Shown: piece by piece, positions 38,940 to 47,924 of the stretch
How positions within the stretch are numbered: position 1 is the stretch's first letter
Layout: each line of letters starts with the position of its first letter
DNA from: Polaromonas sp.
GTDB taxonomy: Bacteria; Pseudomonadota; Gammaproteobacteria; Burkholderiales; Burkholderiaceae_C
Assembly (NCBI GenBank): GCA_025362315.1
Contig: JANYGP010000071.1
Location: 62,001 to 126,000 of the forward strand
Direction of reading: 5' to 3'
Length of the DNA: 64,000 nucleotides
Notes under the pieces: model-generated
The model's input: only the letters and a program-made list of their open reading frames with translations
Told to the model about the DNA's origin: nothing
Databases searched by the model: none
Made by a program: the position numbers and the translations under genes

Positions 38940-39763
38940 AACGTCTGCTGCAAATTTCCGATTTGCATTTTGGAACGGAAAAACCTGAGGTAATGGCCGC
39001 ATTGCTGGACCTGGCCCAACTCAAGCAACCCGATGTGCTGGTTGTTTCGGGTGACATCACGCAGCGCGCCACTGCCGATCAATTCAGCCGTGCCCGGGCG
39101 TTTTGCAATCAACTGGGTATTGCAGCAACAGTTGCCATACCGGGTAACCATGACTTGCCATTGTTTAACCCGTTGATTCGTCTGGTCCGTCCTTATGGCC
39201 GTTATCGGGAGGCATTTGGGCAGGACCTGGAGCCAGTTGTCACCACACCCGAGCTGTGCCTGATCACTGTCAACACCACACGCTGGTGGCGCCATAAAAA
39301 TGGTGAAGTCTCCAAAGCGCAAATTGCGCGGGTCTGCGATCAGCTTGTGCATGCAAGCCCTGAGCAGCTGCGTGTGGTGGTGGTTCATCAACCCATTCAT
39401 GTGCTGCGGCAGCAGGATCTGCATGACATTCTGCGCGGCTGGCAGGCAGCTGTTTGTGCCTGGGCCGAAGCAGGCGCTGACATGGTAATGGGCGGGCACA
39501 TTCACCTGCCGTACGTCCATGACATGTCTGCCACTGTCAAGGCACTGAAAAGGCGCATCTGGTGTGTTCAGGCGGGCACGGCAATGTCAAGCCGGACCCG
39601 CCGTGAAGCGCCCAATTCAGTCAATCTGATTGAATACGCATTGGCTGAAAATGACATGCGCTGCCGGGTTGAACGCTGGGATTACCGTCATGAAACGACC
39701 GGCGGGCAGTTCGTAAAGGTCCGGTTCCACACACTTGATTTGCAACGCCATAACGCCTTTTAA
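38936..39763 (+). CDS. Calcineurin-like metallophosphoesterase
   Basis: 275 residues with the full metal-binding motif set: ISDLHFG, VVSGDITQRA, AIPGNHDLPLF, VVHQPIH and MGGHIHLPYV. It may act as a cAMP-phosphodiesterase-like (CpdA) or lipid phosphatase. Four-base overlap with the lipid-kinase gene suggests they act on related lipid phosphates; that is inference. A CCCCTTGAGGGGG palindrome follows the stop. Confidence 0.88.
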   Translation: MKRLLQISDLHFGTEKPEVMAALLDLAQLKQPDVLVVSGDITQRATADQFSRARAFCNQLGIAATVAIPGNHDLPLFNPLIRLVRPYGRYREAFGQDLEPVVTTPELCLITVNTTRWWRHKNGEVSKAQIARVCDQLVHASPEQLRVVVVHQPIHVLRQQDLHDILRGWQAAVCAWAEAGADMVMGGHIHLPYVHDMSATVKALKRRIWCVQAGTAMSSRTRREAPNSVNLIEYALAENDMRCRVERWDYRHETTGGQFVKVRFHTLDLQRHNAF

Positions 39764-39808
39764 ATCCCCTTGAGGGGGTACTTGTGACAGGCAGAGTGCC
39801 GCGGCAGT

Positions 39809-40759
39809 CTATTCGTTTTTTTCCATCGCCTTGCGGTGCCGCTCCACAAACTCCTGGTACGTATCTATGCCGCGCAACTGCAAAATGGCATTGCGCACAG
39901 CTGCTTCGACCAGCACCGCAATGTTGCGCCCCGCCACCACCTGCACCACGACCTTGCGCACTGGTATGCCCAAAATGTCCTGGTTCAGGGGCTCATACGG
40001 AATGCGCTCATACTCGCGCTCCAGTGTTTCACGGCGCACCAGATGCACGATCATTTTCAGGCGCATTTTGCGGCGTACGGCCGTCTCGCCAAATATCGCC
40101 TTGATGTCCAGCAGCCCAATACCGCGCACTTCAAGCAGGTTTTGCAGCAGCTCGGGGCAACGCCCTTCCAGCGTGGTCTGGTTGATGCGGTACAAGTCCA
40201 CTGCGTCGTCTGCTACCAGACCATGTCCGCGTGAAATAAGCTCCAGCCCCAGCTCGCTTTTGCCCAGGCCAGACTCGCCAGTGATCATCACGCCCAGCCC
40301 CAATATGTCCATGAACACGCCGTGCATGGATGTGCGGTCAGCAAAGTGCTTGGACAAATACGCCCGCATCACATCGATGACAAAAGCGGCTGACTCTGGC
40401 GTGGCAAACATGGGCAGACCCGCCCGCTCACACATAGCCAGCAGGGTGTCTGGTGCGGTTTGGCCGTCAGCCACTACCAGCACTGGCGGCTCAAGCTTGA
40501 TGATGCGGGAGACGCGGCGCGCACACGCCTCATCATCAGAGTTCAGCAAATAGGCAATTTCCCGTTCGCCCAAAATCTGCACCCTGTACGGATGGATGTA
40601 ATTGAGATAACCCACCAGGTCTGCACCCGAGCGGGCTGCCCGCACTGCCACTTCGTCAAAGCGCCGCTCGGATGCACCAAGGCCCGCCACCCATTCCCAT
40701 TTCAGATTTGCACGGTGGTCTTCAAACAGGACATCGGCACTGATGGCGGTGGGTTTCAT
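39809..40759 (-). CDS. hprK: HPr kinase/phosphorylase
   Basis: Controls PTS phosphotransfer by phosphorylating and dephosphorylating HPr on Ser46. 316 residues. N-terminal [19 protein letters not shown] leads into Walker [21 protein letters not shown], the acidic [11 protein letters not shown] and the family signature [17 protein letters not shown] start at ATG 40759 ([11 protein letters not shown]); an upstream start would overlap ptsN. It lies 16 bp after ptsN on the same strand, as usual in betaproteobacteria. Confidence 0.95.
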   Translation of the reverse strand: MKPTAISADVLFEDHRANLKWEWVAGLGASERRFDEVAVRAARSGADLVGYLNYIHPYRVQILGEREIAYLLNSDDEACARRVSRIIKLEPPVLVVADGQTAPDTLLAMCERAGLPMFATPESAAFVIDVMRAYLSKHFADRTSMHGVFMDILGLGVMITGESGLGKSELGLELISRGHGLVADDAVDLYRINQTTLEGRCPELLQNLLEVRGIGLLDIKAIFGETAVRRKMRLKMIVHLVRRETLEREYERIPYEPLNQDILGIPVRKVVVQVVAGRNIAVLVEAAVRNAILQLRGIDTYQEFVERHRKAMEKNE

Positions 40760-40775
40760 GAAGCGGTGAAGCTGC

Positions 40776-41237
40776 TCAGGCCGCTGACTGCCAGGACGCC
40801 AGCAACTGGTGCAGCTCAGCAGCATCAGCCGTGGTTTTGAGCTTTTCACGCAGCACACTGTCGCTCAGCAACTCGGCAATTTCGGACAGGATTTCAAGGT
40901 GCTTTTGTGTTGCAGCTTCGGGAACCAGCAAAAATATCAGCAATGCCACGGCCTGCTCGTCTGGCGCATCAAAGCCAATAGGCGTTTGCAACTGAAACAC
41001 AGCCGCCATTGGCGCTTTCAGTCCCTTGATGCGGCCATGCGGAATGGCAACACCATGCCCCAAACCTGTAGAGCCCAGCCGTTCACGTGCAAACAGGCTG
41101 TCAGTGATCAGCGCGCGGCTCAGGCCATGCTGGTTTTCAAACAACAAACCCGCTTCTTCGAAAGCACGTTTTTTGCTGGTCGATTCAACGCTGACCAGAA
41201 CCTGAGCAGGGGGCAAGATTTGTGAGAGTCTGTTCAT
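40776..41237 (-). CDS. ptsN: PTS IIA-like nitrogen regulatory protein
   Basis: 153 residues of the EIIA-Ntr family. The phosphorylated His is in [14 protein letters not shown] (about residue 69), with [20 protein letters not shown] before it and [21 protein letters not shown] after it. PtsN links phosphate flow through PtsP/HPr to K+ transport and nitrogen regulation. It is upstream of hprK and downstream of hpf. rpoN, often next to hpf, is not present here. Confidence 0.94.
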   Translation of the reverse strand: MNRLSQILPPAQVLVSVESTSKKRAFEEAGLLFENQHGLSRALITDSLFARERLGSTGLGHGVAIPHGRIKGLKAPMAAVFQLQTPIGFDAPDEQAVALLIFLLVPEAATQKHLEILSEIAELLSDSVLREKLKTTADAAELHQLLASWQSAA

Positions 41238-41311
41238 GGGGCTCTTGGTGAAGCACTGGGTTGAAGCTTCAAATTATGCACTTGATGAACACCGTGCCTG
41301 CCAGGAGGCGT

Positions 41312-41340
41312 AAAAAAAGCCGCCTGAATGCAGACGGCTT
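41312..41340 (-). terminator. Rho-independent terminator of hpf
   Basis: On the minus strand AAGCCG...CGGCTT with a 12-base loop followed by TTTTTTT, between hpf and ptsN. It separates their transcripts at least partly. Confidence 0.75.
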
Positions 41341-41357
41341 GGCTGGTGTGCAGACGG

Positions 41358-41711
41358 TCAGGCGCTGGGCTGGTCTTGCAGGTCTGATTGACGCTTCACA
41401 GAAATATGATGATGGTCCTGCGTTTTGGTTTTGTAGCGGGCTACCTGGCGGTCCAGCTTGTCCGTCAGCTCGTCCACCGCCGCATACAGGTCAGCATGTG
41501 AGCTTTCAGCAAAAATATCGCGGCCCTTGACATGCACATTGCATTCGGCGCGCTGGCGAAAATCTTTTTCCTTCATGTTGTCAACGGTCAAGAGAACCCT
41601 GACATCCACCACCTTGTCAAAGTGCCGGGTGATCCGGTCAAGTTTGGTGGTGACATAGCCACGCAGTGCTGGCGTGACCTCGAGATGGTGGCCGCTAATC
41701 GTCATATTCAT
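41358..41711 (-). CDS. hpf: Ribosome hibernation promoting factor, short form
   Basis: 117 residues, HPF/RaiA family. [40 protein letters not shown] and [25 protein letters not shown] match the ribosome-binding fold that occupies the decoding centre in stationary phase. It ends soon after this domain, so it is the short form. I start at ATG 41711 (MNMTISG), 8-9 bp after AAGGAG. Confidence 0.95.
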   Translation of the reverse strand: MNMTISGHHLEVTPALRGYVTTKLDRITRHFDKVVDVRVLLTVDNMKEKDFRQRAECNVHVKGRDIFAESSHADLYAAVDELTDKLDRQVARYKTKTQDHHHISVKRQSDLQDQPSA

Positions 41712-42051
41712 AGAAAACTCCTTTGTCAAGACAAAACGCTGGAACACAAATACTGCCCATGAAGGTCAGCTACGAAATCCTGTCTTGAAGCCACTATGCC
41801 CCCGATTTTCAGTAAATGCAATCTTGCACTGCACCATAAATGCAACTGATTGCAAGGTCAATCCGCATGCAGCCAATGCCATAATGCGGGCATATTGACT
41901 ACGGAGAAATCCTTGGAAAGCAGCCCCAGTCGCTAGCTTTCAGCCTTTCAGACGAGCGCATGGCGCGGTTTGAGGTTGAAAGCTCACCCCAAACCCTTGT
42001 TGCACTGGCTTTGCCTGCCCAGTGCAGCACCCCACCTTGCCAGGTTCAGCC
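41712..42051. other. Noncoding spacer between divergent hpf and corA
   Basis: 340 bp without a supportable gene. It must hold the promoters of both flanking genes. I see no clear riboswitch, repeat or operator. A short frame toward corA lacks codon structure and I treat it as noise. Confidence 0.5.
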
Positions 42052-43038
42052 ATGCTCAATATTTTCACGCTTGCCAACGGCCGGCTTTTTCAGGAAGAAA
42101 TCGAGTCGCTCGAAGAGCTTTCCAAATTCCAGCCCATCTGGGTTGACCTTGAGTCCCCCACCGTGGAAGAAAAACGCTGGGTCAAACAGTATTACGGCCT
42201 GTCGATTCCTGAAGACGCAATGGACGAGGACATCGAAGAGTCCGCCCGGTTTTACGAAGAAGACAACGGCGAGCTGCACATCCGGTCCGACTTTTTAATC
42301 GCTGATGACATGGATCCGCGCACGGTACGCGTGGCTTTTATCCTGAATCTGGTCAATAACGATCTGAAAAGCAAGGGCGTGCTGTTTTCCATCCACGATG
42401 AAGATGTGCCTGTGTTCAGGCTGCTCAGAATGCGTGCCCGCCGCGCGCCGGGGCTGATTGAAGATGCCAAGGAAGTGCTGCTGAAACTTTTTGATGCGGA
42501 TGCTGAATATTCAGCCGATACCCTTGAAAACATTTACGTGGAGCTGGAAAAAGTCAGCGCCAAAGTCCTGTCTGGCGACGTGACCGACGTGCTGGCTGGC
42601 GAAGTACTGGGCGCCATTGCACGGCATGAAGACTTGAATGGCCGCATTCGCCGCAACATGATGGACACGCGCCGCGCTTTGAGCTTCATGATGCGCAGCA
42701 AGATGCTGTCAAGCGATCAGTTTGAAGACGCCCGCCAAATTTTGCGCGACATTGATTCGCTGGATTCTCACACCGCGTTTTTGTTCGACAAAATCAACTT
42801 TTTGATGGACGCCACTGTCGGTTTCATCAACATCAACCAGAACAAGATCATCAAGATTTTTTCAGTGGCCAGCGTTGCGCTGCTTCCGCCCACGCTGATT
42901 GCCAGCGTGTACGGAATGAACTTCAAATTCATGCCCGAACTGGAATGGTCGCTGGGCTACCCATATGCGCTGGTGCTGATGCTGCTGAGCGCGGTCGTGC
43001 CCATGTGGTACTTCAGGAAACGTGGCTGGTTGAAATGA
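42052..43038 (+). CDS. corA: Magnesium/cobalt transporter CorA
   Basis: 328 residues. A long N-terminal cytoplasmic domain of acidic and helical segments (FLIADDMDPRTVRVAFILN, RRNMMDTRRALSFMMRSKML) is followed by two C-terminal helices: IIKIFSVASVALLPPTLIAS then the selectivity motif YGMNFKFMPELEWS, then YALVLMLLSAVVPMWYF, ending in basic KRGWLK. This is the CorA pentameric channel layout. ATG 42052 (MLNIFTLANG) is chosen over an upstream in-frame ATG. Confidence 0.95.
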   Translation: MLNIFTLANGRLFQEEIESLEELSKFQPIWVDLESPTVEEKRWVKQYYGLSIPEDAMDEDIEESARFYEEDNGELHIRSDFLIADDMDPRTVRVAFILNLVNNDLKSKGVLFSIHDEDVPVFRLLRMRARRAPGLIEDAKEVLLKLFDADAEYSADTLENIYVELEKVSAKVLSGDVTDVLAGEVLGAIARHEDLNGRIRRNMMDTRRALSFMMRSKMLSSDQFEDARQILRDIDSLDSHTAFLFDKINFLMDATVGFININQNKIIKIFSVASVALLPPTLIASVYGMNFKFMPELEWSLGYPYALVLMLLSAVVPMWYFRKRGWLK

Positions 43039-43095
43039 AGTGAAGTGATGTGATGTGAAGTCTTGACTGCAGGCAAGCAGCTTGACGCCATCTAA

Positions 43096-43150
43096 TGCTA
43101 TTTATTTTATAGCTGCTTGCGCATGTTTTATGTGCGCTAGAGCCTGTTTT
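43096..43150 (+). repeat. Interspersed REP-like repeat, family 1, copy F (intergenic)
   Basis: Well-preserved copy downstream of corA: GCTATTTATTTTATAGCTGC, TTGCGCATG, an AT loop and GTGCGCTAGAGCCTG. GCGC(A) pairs with (T)GCGC. The surrounding 43039-43250 has no gene; a short GAAGTGATGT reiteration follows the corA stop. Confidence 0.85.
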
Positions 43151-43245
43151 AATGCTTAAAAAGACGACTGGACGACCCGCGCTACTTGCTGCACTCCCAG
43201 CTTCAAGCCTAGTGATTTGATGACGTAGGCAAGTTTAGCAATGCC

Positions 43246-43590
43246 CTAAAACCTCAAGCGTGCGTTGCCTCTGCTACCACATCGGCCAGCCATGCATTCA
43301 TGGCTCTTTCCCTGTGATGTGGCTGAAACGGCAGCACGCTCATGCAGTACCACGGGCAAACGCACCACTAGCTTGCCTGAATAGCTCTTGCGCGGCTCCA
43401 CGCCGTCCTCAAGGCACATGTCCAAAAATACTTTCAAAGAAGTTTTGCCTTCGCGCTTGAGCGACTTAACGTCAGCTGCATAAAAAACTGCTCGGCCATT
43501 CAAGTCAACAAACTCGCCACGACACTGACTGGTTTCAGAGTCAAATGCGATCAGTGCTTTGAAGCCATCAATTTCCATCACGTTTTTCAT
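43246..43590 (-). pseudogene. hicB: HicB-family antitoxin with C-terminal frameshift
   Basis: The frame reads as a HicB-type antitoxin: MEIDGFKALIAFDSETSQCR, GEFVDLNGRAVFYAADVKSL, SLKVFLDMCLEDGVEPRKSY and SGKLVVRLPVVLHERAAVSA. After TSQGKS it becomes unrelated (HECMAGRCGSRGNARLRF). Dropping one base at 43302-43303 gives GKSMNAWLADVVAEATHA with a stop at 43254-43256, the expected HicB DNA-binding end. So one extra base has broken the C-terminal ribbon-helix-helix. No intact HicA is seen. The start overlaps an upstream unidentified frame by four bases. Confidence 0.75.
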
Positions 43591-43865
43591 GGGCTTACGC
43601 CGTTTGCAAGTGTGAGCAGTACCAGCAATGCATCAGGCTCCGGGGACTGAACACATGCCTTGCCTGGGGTTTCTTTTGAAAAGGGCTTTGCACATGACGC
43701 CGTTTCGTTAGCTGGTTTACCAAATCGTTTTTCAAATGCTTGTTGATAGACGGCAGTCGATTTTGCTTCTTGCACATCGCTGTGCATGGCCAGCAGCATT
43801 GCCTCCATGCATGGAACGCACCGTACGACTTGCAGGTTGGCTTTGAAGGCGATATATCGCGTCAT
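43587..43865 (-). CDS. Unidentified 92-residue frame, possibly a fragment
   Basis: The frame begins MTRYIAFKANLQVVRCVPCM and contains KSTAVYQQAFEKRFGKPA. The reading frame extends coherently upstream of the ATG (VYGVHDTDTDWND), and the ATG overlaps the last stop of the degraded methyltransferase remnant. This suggests a fragment of a longer protein, not a complete small one. The DTDTDWN... and VPCMEAMLL...KSTAVY pattern loosely recalls TOPRIM-like RloB/OLD-associated nucleases, but I cannot establish this. It overlaps hicB by four bases. Confidence 0.3.
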   Translation of the reverse strand: MTRYIAFKANLQVVRCVPCMEAMLLAMHSDVQEAKSTAVYQQAFEKRFGKPANETASCAKPFSKETPGKACVQSPEPDALLVLLTLANGVSP

Positions 43866-44265
43866 GTCGTTCCAGTCGGTGTCGGTGTCATGAACACCGT
43901 AAACTTTTCAGTCGAATGGTTCGTCAACTGGTTTTGCATGCGAATCTGCAACCTGTCGCACACCACCAAAATGGGCGGGTTGCCTGGTGCGCTGATTTAG
44001 TTGAGCAGTTGCCTTAACGCAGCGTCCAGGTTTTTGCCAGGGGCCTTGTTTTCCTAGGTAAAAGCGCCGCGTTTGAAGACGTCGGCGTAGCGCTGGGTTC
44101 ACCCAAAACTTTCGTCTGCTTCTTAAATAGCTAGCCGTTCAAGCTGCCAGATTTGGGCACGCCCAGCAGCTCGCACAAGTCCAGAAGATGACTTTGCGCG
44201 CCTGCTCTTCGTTCAGAAAAACCCCCGGGCCGCCGGGGCCCCATTTGGTGATGAAAGCTTGTGGA
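43862..44265 (-). pseudogene. Remnant of class I DNA methyltransferase N-terminus (type IIG/BREX PglX-like)
   Basis: Read across frames on the minus strand, pieces line up with the N-terminal region of large restriction-linked DNA methyltransferases: QAFITKWGPGG, then (another frame) HLLDLCELLGVPKSG, then YADVFKRGAFT, a stop, ENKAPGKNLDAALRQLLN, a stop, and NPPILVVCDRLQIRMQNQLT. At least two stops and one frameshift separate them. No methyltransferase catalytic motif (NPPY) follows, so the gene is truncated. Recognition is from motif memory of this family. Confidence 0.55.
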
Positions 44266-44273
44266 GCCTTAGG

Positions 44274-44581
44274 TCAATAACCGCGCTGCATGAATCCGAC
44301 AGACGCTTCAGCCAGCGCCTGCGATGCGGCATCAAGACGCGTAGTGGGGGTTTTTAGCAGCGTATAGGGCAACGCCAGTAAATTGGGCGCGTCCATCACG
44401 CAATAAATGCCGCTTAATTTCAACAAGCTTTGTGCACGGTTTATGACTGGTTGCCCGTGTTTGTTGTGCGCAAGACCATGCACCAGCAGGCGGCGGTGGT
44501 GACAAGGCCGCTTTGTATGTCGAGGTAAAAGGCATGGGAACCTTCAGGATTGGGATTTTTACAAATGTCAAAGCGCGGCAT
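44274..44581 (-). pseudogene. CcdB-like toxin remnant
   Basis: ATG 44581 gives MPRFDICKNPNPEGSHAFYL and DIQSGL, a CcdB-type opening (MPRFxxYxNP...LDVQSxLL). The frame then drifts. A second frame ends with VINRAQSLLKLSGIYCVMDA and LLKTPTTRLDAASQALAEAS, closing in GFMQRGY, which matches the CcdB C-terminal pattern including the final Gly. An internal frameshift therefore seems to have destroyed a gyrase-poison toxin gene. Confidence 0.5.
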
Positions 44582-44926
44582 TGGAGGTCTTTGATTGGCT
44601 TTATCTTTGATCAGACGACTTTTGTGCCATGTACTTTTCAAGCTGCTGCGCAGCTGTCTCCCACCCCCGATTTGCTGCGCACAGATCGTCAGGGCCTCAC
44701 TATTGTCAAGTGCCCATTGTGAACACTGCGTATAGCTACCAGGTGGCAGCCAGCCACCAGTGCTGCTTGCGCGCCCAAGCAAAATTGCCGACGGCCTGCC
44801 TTGCGGCACAGCCTTCATCGGTGAAAGCTCAAAGCAATCGGCCTTATGAATAACAACTTCAAACAGACGACCGGCAAACCTTTTACCCAGTGAAATCTGG
44901 CCGCTGGCTCCAACTTCTTTGAGCAT
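44582..44926 (-). pseudogene. Antitoxin-like frame upstream of the CcdB-like remnant
   Basis: Open from ATG 44926: EVGASGQISLGKRFAGRLFE resembles the AbrB-type N-terminus of some antitoxins (xxASGQISLGKxxAG). The middle WALDNSEALTICAQQIGG recalls a CcdA-like tail. The frame reads without a break into the CcdB-like start, so the original antitoxin stop has probably been lost by a shift. A low-confidence remnant. Confidence 0.35.
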
Positions 44927-45044
44927 TTCAAACTTCTTGACAGGTTACAAATAAATTCATGCCACCGTGCGGCATGAATCAAGGTCTGTCAAGCAAGCTG
45001 TTTCGCTACTGCGCTGTCGTCACCCTAAGACACGACTTGCAGCC

Positions 45045-47603
45045 TTATTGCCCGGTTGCTGTCACGCCGCACGTCACCACAAAGCTGATGGACGAGTTGG
45101 CGGGAAAGGTGTTGTTTAAAGTGATACCCGCGCCTGGCGGGCCTTGCAAATTGGTCAGTGTCACATTGGCTGCGGTTGGGCACACGGCCGCACCGGTTGT
45201 GCCAGCGCATACCACGCTGGTGCAGCTCAGCCCTGCAGCGGCAGGGTCTTTGAGCACTGCGCCGCTGACATCAGACGGGCCGAGGTTGGTGACTGTGACG
45301 GTATAACTGGTGGTTGAGCCTGCAAGCAGTAAGGCAGTGCCGTTGGTTTTAAAAATCTGCAAATTGGCAGAGCGCTGCACGCGAATGTCATCGAGCGTGT
45401 TGGCTGCCAGGTTGCCGTCGTAATTGATGCCCGCTACAGCGCCTCCCGTGGTAAACGCCGTGTTGGCCGTCAACCCGGCAGCTGCGGGTGGCAATGCGGT
45501 TGTGACAGTCCGGCTGCCGCTGCTGTCCGTGGGGTCGGTAAAGAAGGTCAGCGCAGAGTTGCTGTAGGTGCCGTTGGGCACGGTAACAGGTATGGTGGCC
45601 ACGAAGGTGTAGGTTGCTGCGCATCCTCCAGGCAAATTGAACGTGCCCATGGTGAAGGTAGACGTTGCCCCGCTGCCAGGGTTGACGATGGCCGTGCGGG
45701 TAGACAAAACGCAGGCGCCCGGAGCCACGCTGAATGTGACCGTGGGCAAAGGCGAAATAGCCACTGTCACGCTGCCGCCCGGCAAGGAGGGGTCATACAA
45801 ATTGATGCCGCGCGCTTCGCCCTTGCCGGCTGCGTTAGCCACCACAATGGAATAAGTGGTGGTGCCAGGTGGTGCAATAGGGCTGGTTGCTGCCGGAGTA
45901 GATGTGATTTTGCTGGTGGACAGTGCTGGCAAACAGTTCGCTGGCAGACCACCGGCCGCTGCAGGCAAGGTGGTGTTGTCCACCGCAAACCCAGACCCAC
46001 CTGCCCCGGGCCCCGCGCCATATGCAGTTGGAGTTGCGTTTCCAATATTTGTCAGGCCCGCTGCACCACCCTGCACGCTGCTGGCAAAGCCCAGTGCACC
46101 GGATGCAAGGGTGTATCCGCCACCACCGCCGCCGCCGGGCCCATGCAGAGTACCGTTGATGTTGCCGCCCTGCCCGCCACGCACCAAGGCATTGACAACT
46201 GTGCCAGAGCTGGCCAGCACAACAATGCCCCCGCCTGCCCCTCCGCCGCCTGCACCATCACAATTGGTTGTCGCATTCGCCGGGCAATCTGCCCCGTTGT
46301 TTTTAGTTGGAACACTGCGGCCTGCCTGACCATCGGCCAGCAGCACGCCCGTACCGCCAACAGTGCCGGCTTTTACAAAGATCAAACCACCCCCCGCGCC
46401 ACCAGACGTGTCCAGTCCGTAGTTGTTGTTGCTGGTGCCTGAGCCACCACCGCCGCCGAAAACAAGTTTGCTGGCCAGCAGCGGCAAGGCTACATTGCCG
46501 CCGCTTCCGCCGATTGGATAGTTGGTGTTCCAGGTATTGCCTCCGATACCACCTCCGCCGGTGTTGCTTCCGCCGCCGCCGCCACTGTTTTCACCGTTGC
46601 CAGCGGGCGCACCATCTGCACCGCCACCGCCAGCATTGCCAGGCGCACCAGCTGCGCGCGAGCCGCCGTTGTAACTGCGGCCTGTGACTGCACTGAAGTA
46701 AGCCGTTGTAGACGAAATCCCGTTGGGTGCAGTGGTCAGGTTGGTGACAGTGCCGTTGGCCGAAGTGGTGCCAGCCGTCAGCAACACCCCTGCCGAAGCA
46801 AACACATTGAGCACACGGTCCGGCGTGCCGGCAGTGCCTTCACCCTTGCCGCCGTGTGCTGCATAGGTGTCGGGTTGAACGCGGTCAAAAACTGCTGCGG
46901 TGGATGCAGCAGCACCGGCAACACCAGTAAGCGAGATGCCCGCATTGCCCCGAAAACCTGCATAAGACGCGTTGATGCTGCCGTTGTTGACAAAAGCGCC
47001 TGACACATCGAGCACCACCGCGCCGCCGGTTGTGCCGTCCCATGGCGCTGGAACAATCGACGCTGCGGCATTGATTGTGAGCGTTGAATACTGTGGAACG
47101 CGAATGACCTGGTAGGTTTGATTGTTGGTAGTAGCGGTGTTTTGTGCGTATGAGTTGGCCAGGTTGGCAGTCAGATTCAGCACATTGGTGCCCACGGATA
47201 CCACGCGTGCAAATTCATAATTGCCTGCAGTGGTGGCGGGAAAGTTGTAGGAGGCATTGTTGGTCAAGGTGGCTCCTGTGCCGTCCTGCATCTGCATAAC
47301 CATGACCAGATCACCGGCTGCAATGGGGACTGCTGCGCCCCGTGATGCGCCGCTGGCATACCCCAGCACGGCTGAGCCTGCAGCCCCACCGGCTGCCGTA
47401 CCGGGGTAGTAAGTGTTCAGCTGCGTGTTGGCAGCGGCAACCGTGGTTGCGCCTGAGGCACCTGGTGCAGCGCAAACCTGCGCGTGCGCTGTGGGCAGCA
47501 GCGCCGCCACTGCCAGGCAGCAGACAAATATCCGGACAAGCAAACGTTGCGCTGCAACAAGTGGGCGGTTGGGCAGAAAAGCAGGCATTTTTAAATGTGA
47601 CAT
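45045..47603 (-). CDS. Secreted glycine-rich surface protein with DUF11 repeat(s)
   Basis: 852 residues. A long signal peptide (about 1-42, VRIFVCCLAVAALLPTAHAQ) is followed by a beta-helix-like, Asn/Thr/Gly-rich region. At about 300-500 very Gly-rich blocks occur (GAGGGGAGGGIVVLA, GGGGGGYTLASGALGF). The C-terminal third holds DUF11-type domains (SNLQIFKTNGT-like, YTVTVTNLGPSDVSGAVLKD). It ends abruptly after VVTCGVTATGQ with no anchor, autotransporter barrel or sorting signal, although typical relatives often continue with more repeats. Probably an exported adhesin or matrix protein. It lies next to the decayed patch at 43.2-44.9 kb. Confidence 0.8.
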   Translation of the reverse strand: MSHLKMPAFLPNRPLVAAQRLLVRIFVCCLAVAALLPTAHAQVCAAPGASGATTVAAANTQLNTYYPGTAAGGAAGSAVLGYASGASRGAAVPIAAGDLVMVMQMQDGTGATLTNNASYNFPATTAGNYEFARVVSVGTNVLNLTANLANSYAQNTATTNNQTYQVIRVPQYSTLTINAAASIVPAPWDGTTGGAVVLDVSGAFVNNGSINASYAGFRGNAGISLTGVAGAAASTAAVFDRVQPDTYAAHGGKGEGTAGTPDRVLNVFASAGVLLTAGTTSANGTVTNLTTAPNGISSTTAYFSAVTGRSYNGGSRAAGAPGNAGGGGADGAPAGNGENSGGGGGSNTGGGGIGGNTWNTNYPIGGSGGNVALPLLASKLVFGGGGGSGTSNNNYGLDTSGGAGGGLIFVKAGTVGGTGVLLADGQAGRSVPTKNNGADCPANATTNCDGAGGGGAGGGIVVLASSGTVVNALVRGGQGGNINGTLHGPGGGGGGGYTLASGALGFASSVQGGAAGLTNIGNATPTAYGAGPGAGGSGFAVDNTTLPAAAGGLPANCLPALSTSKITSTPAATSPIAPPGTTTYSIVVANAAGKGEARGINLYDPSLPGGSVTVAISPLPTVTFSVAPGACVLSTRTAIVNPGSGATSTFTMGTFNLPGGCAATYTFVATIPVTVPNGTYSNSALTFFTDPTDSSGSRTVTTALPPAAAGLTANTAFTTGGAVAGINYDGNLAANTLDDIRVQRSANLQIFKTNGTALLLAGSTTSYTVTVTNLGPSDVSGAVLKDPAAAGLSCTSVVCAGTTGAAVCPTAANVTLTNLQGPPGAGITLNNTFPANSSISFVVTCGVTATGQ

Positions 47604-47924
47604 GTCAGCGGGCTAGGGCAAAGGCTAAAGGCGCGGTCGACGTGCAAGCACAGGTAAATATGACAGTCTGGATAAAAATTTAGCGCTGTATGCGGTTTGA
47701 CCACAAGACAGCTTAATCGAACGCTTCACCGCAAGTCCATAAATCGCCGCACAAGGCAGCAATAAAAGCCAAAACCAGAACTATTCAACAATCGCTGCTG
47801 CCAACTGCTGCCAACAATTGGACCTAGGCAAGCGCCAACTGACTGCCCAGAAATAACAGCCTGCAAAGCAGAACGACAAAATGAATGTCGCTCTGAGCCA
47901 CGCATGTTAGGGCAAGTCAGGGTG
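47604..47924. other. Noncoding spacer between the DUF11 and DUF349 genes
   Basis: 321 bp upstream of the DUF11 gene and downstream of the DUF349 gene. I see no gene, tRNA or clear terminator. Two CTGCTGCCAA repeats lie near 47795-47815. Confidence 0.45.

Noticed and set aside
45856-46700. Plus-strand frames opposite the glycine-rich gene
   Set aside because: Pro/His/Arg-rich reverse readings of glycine codons.
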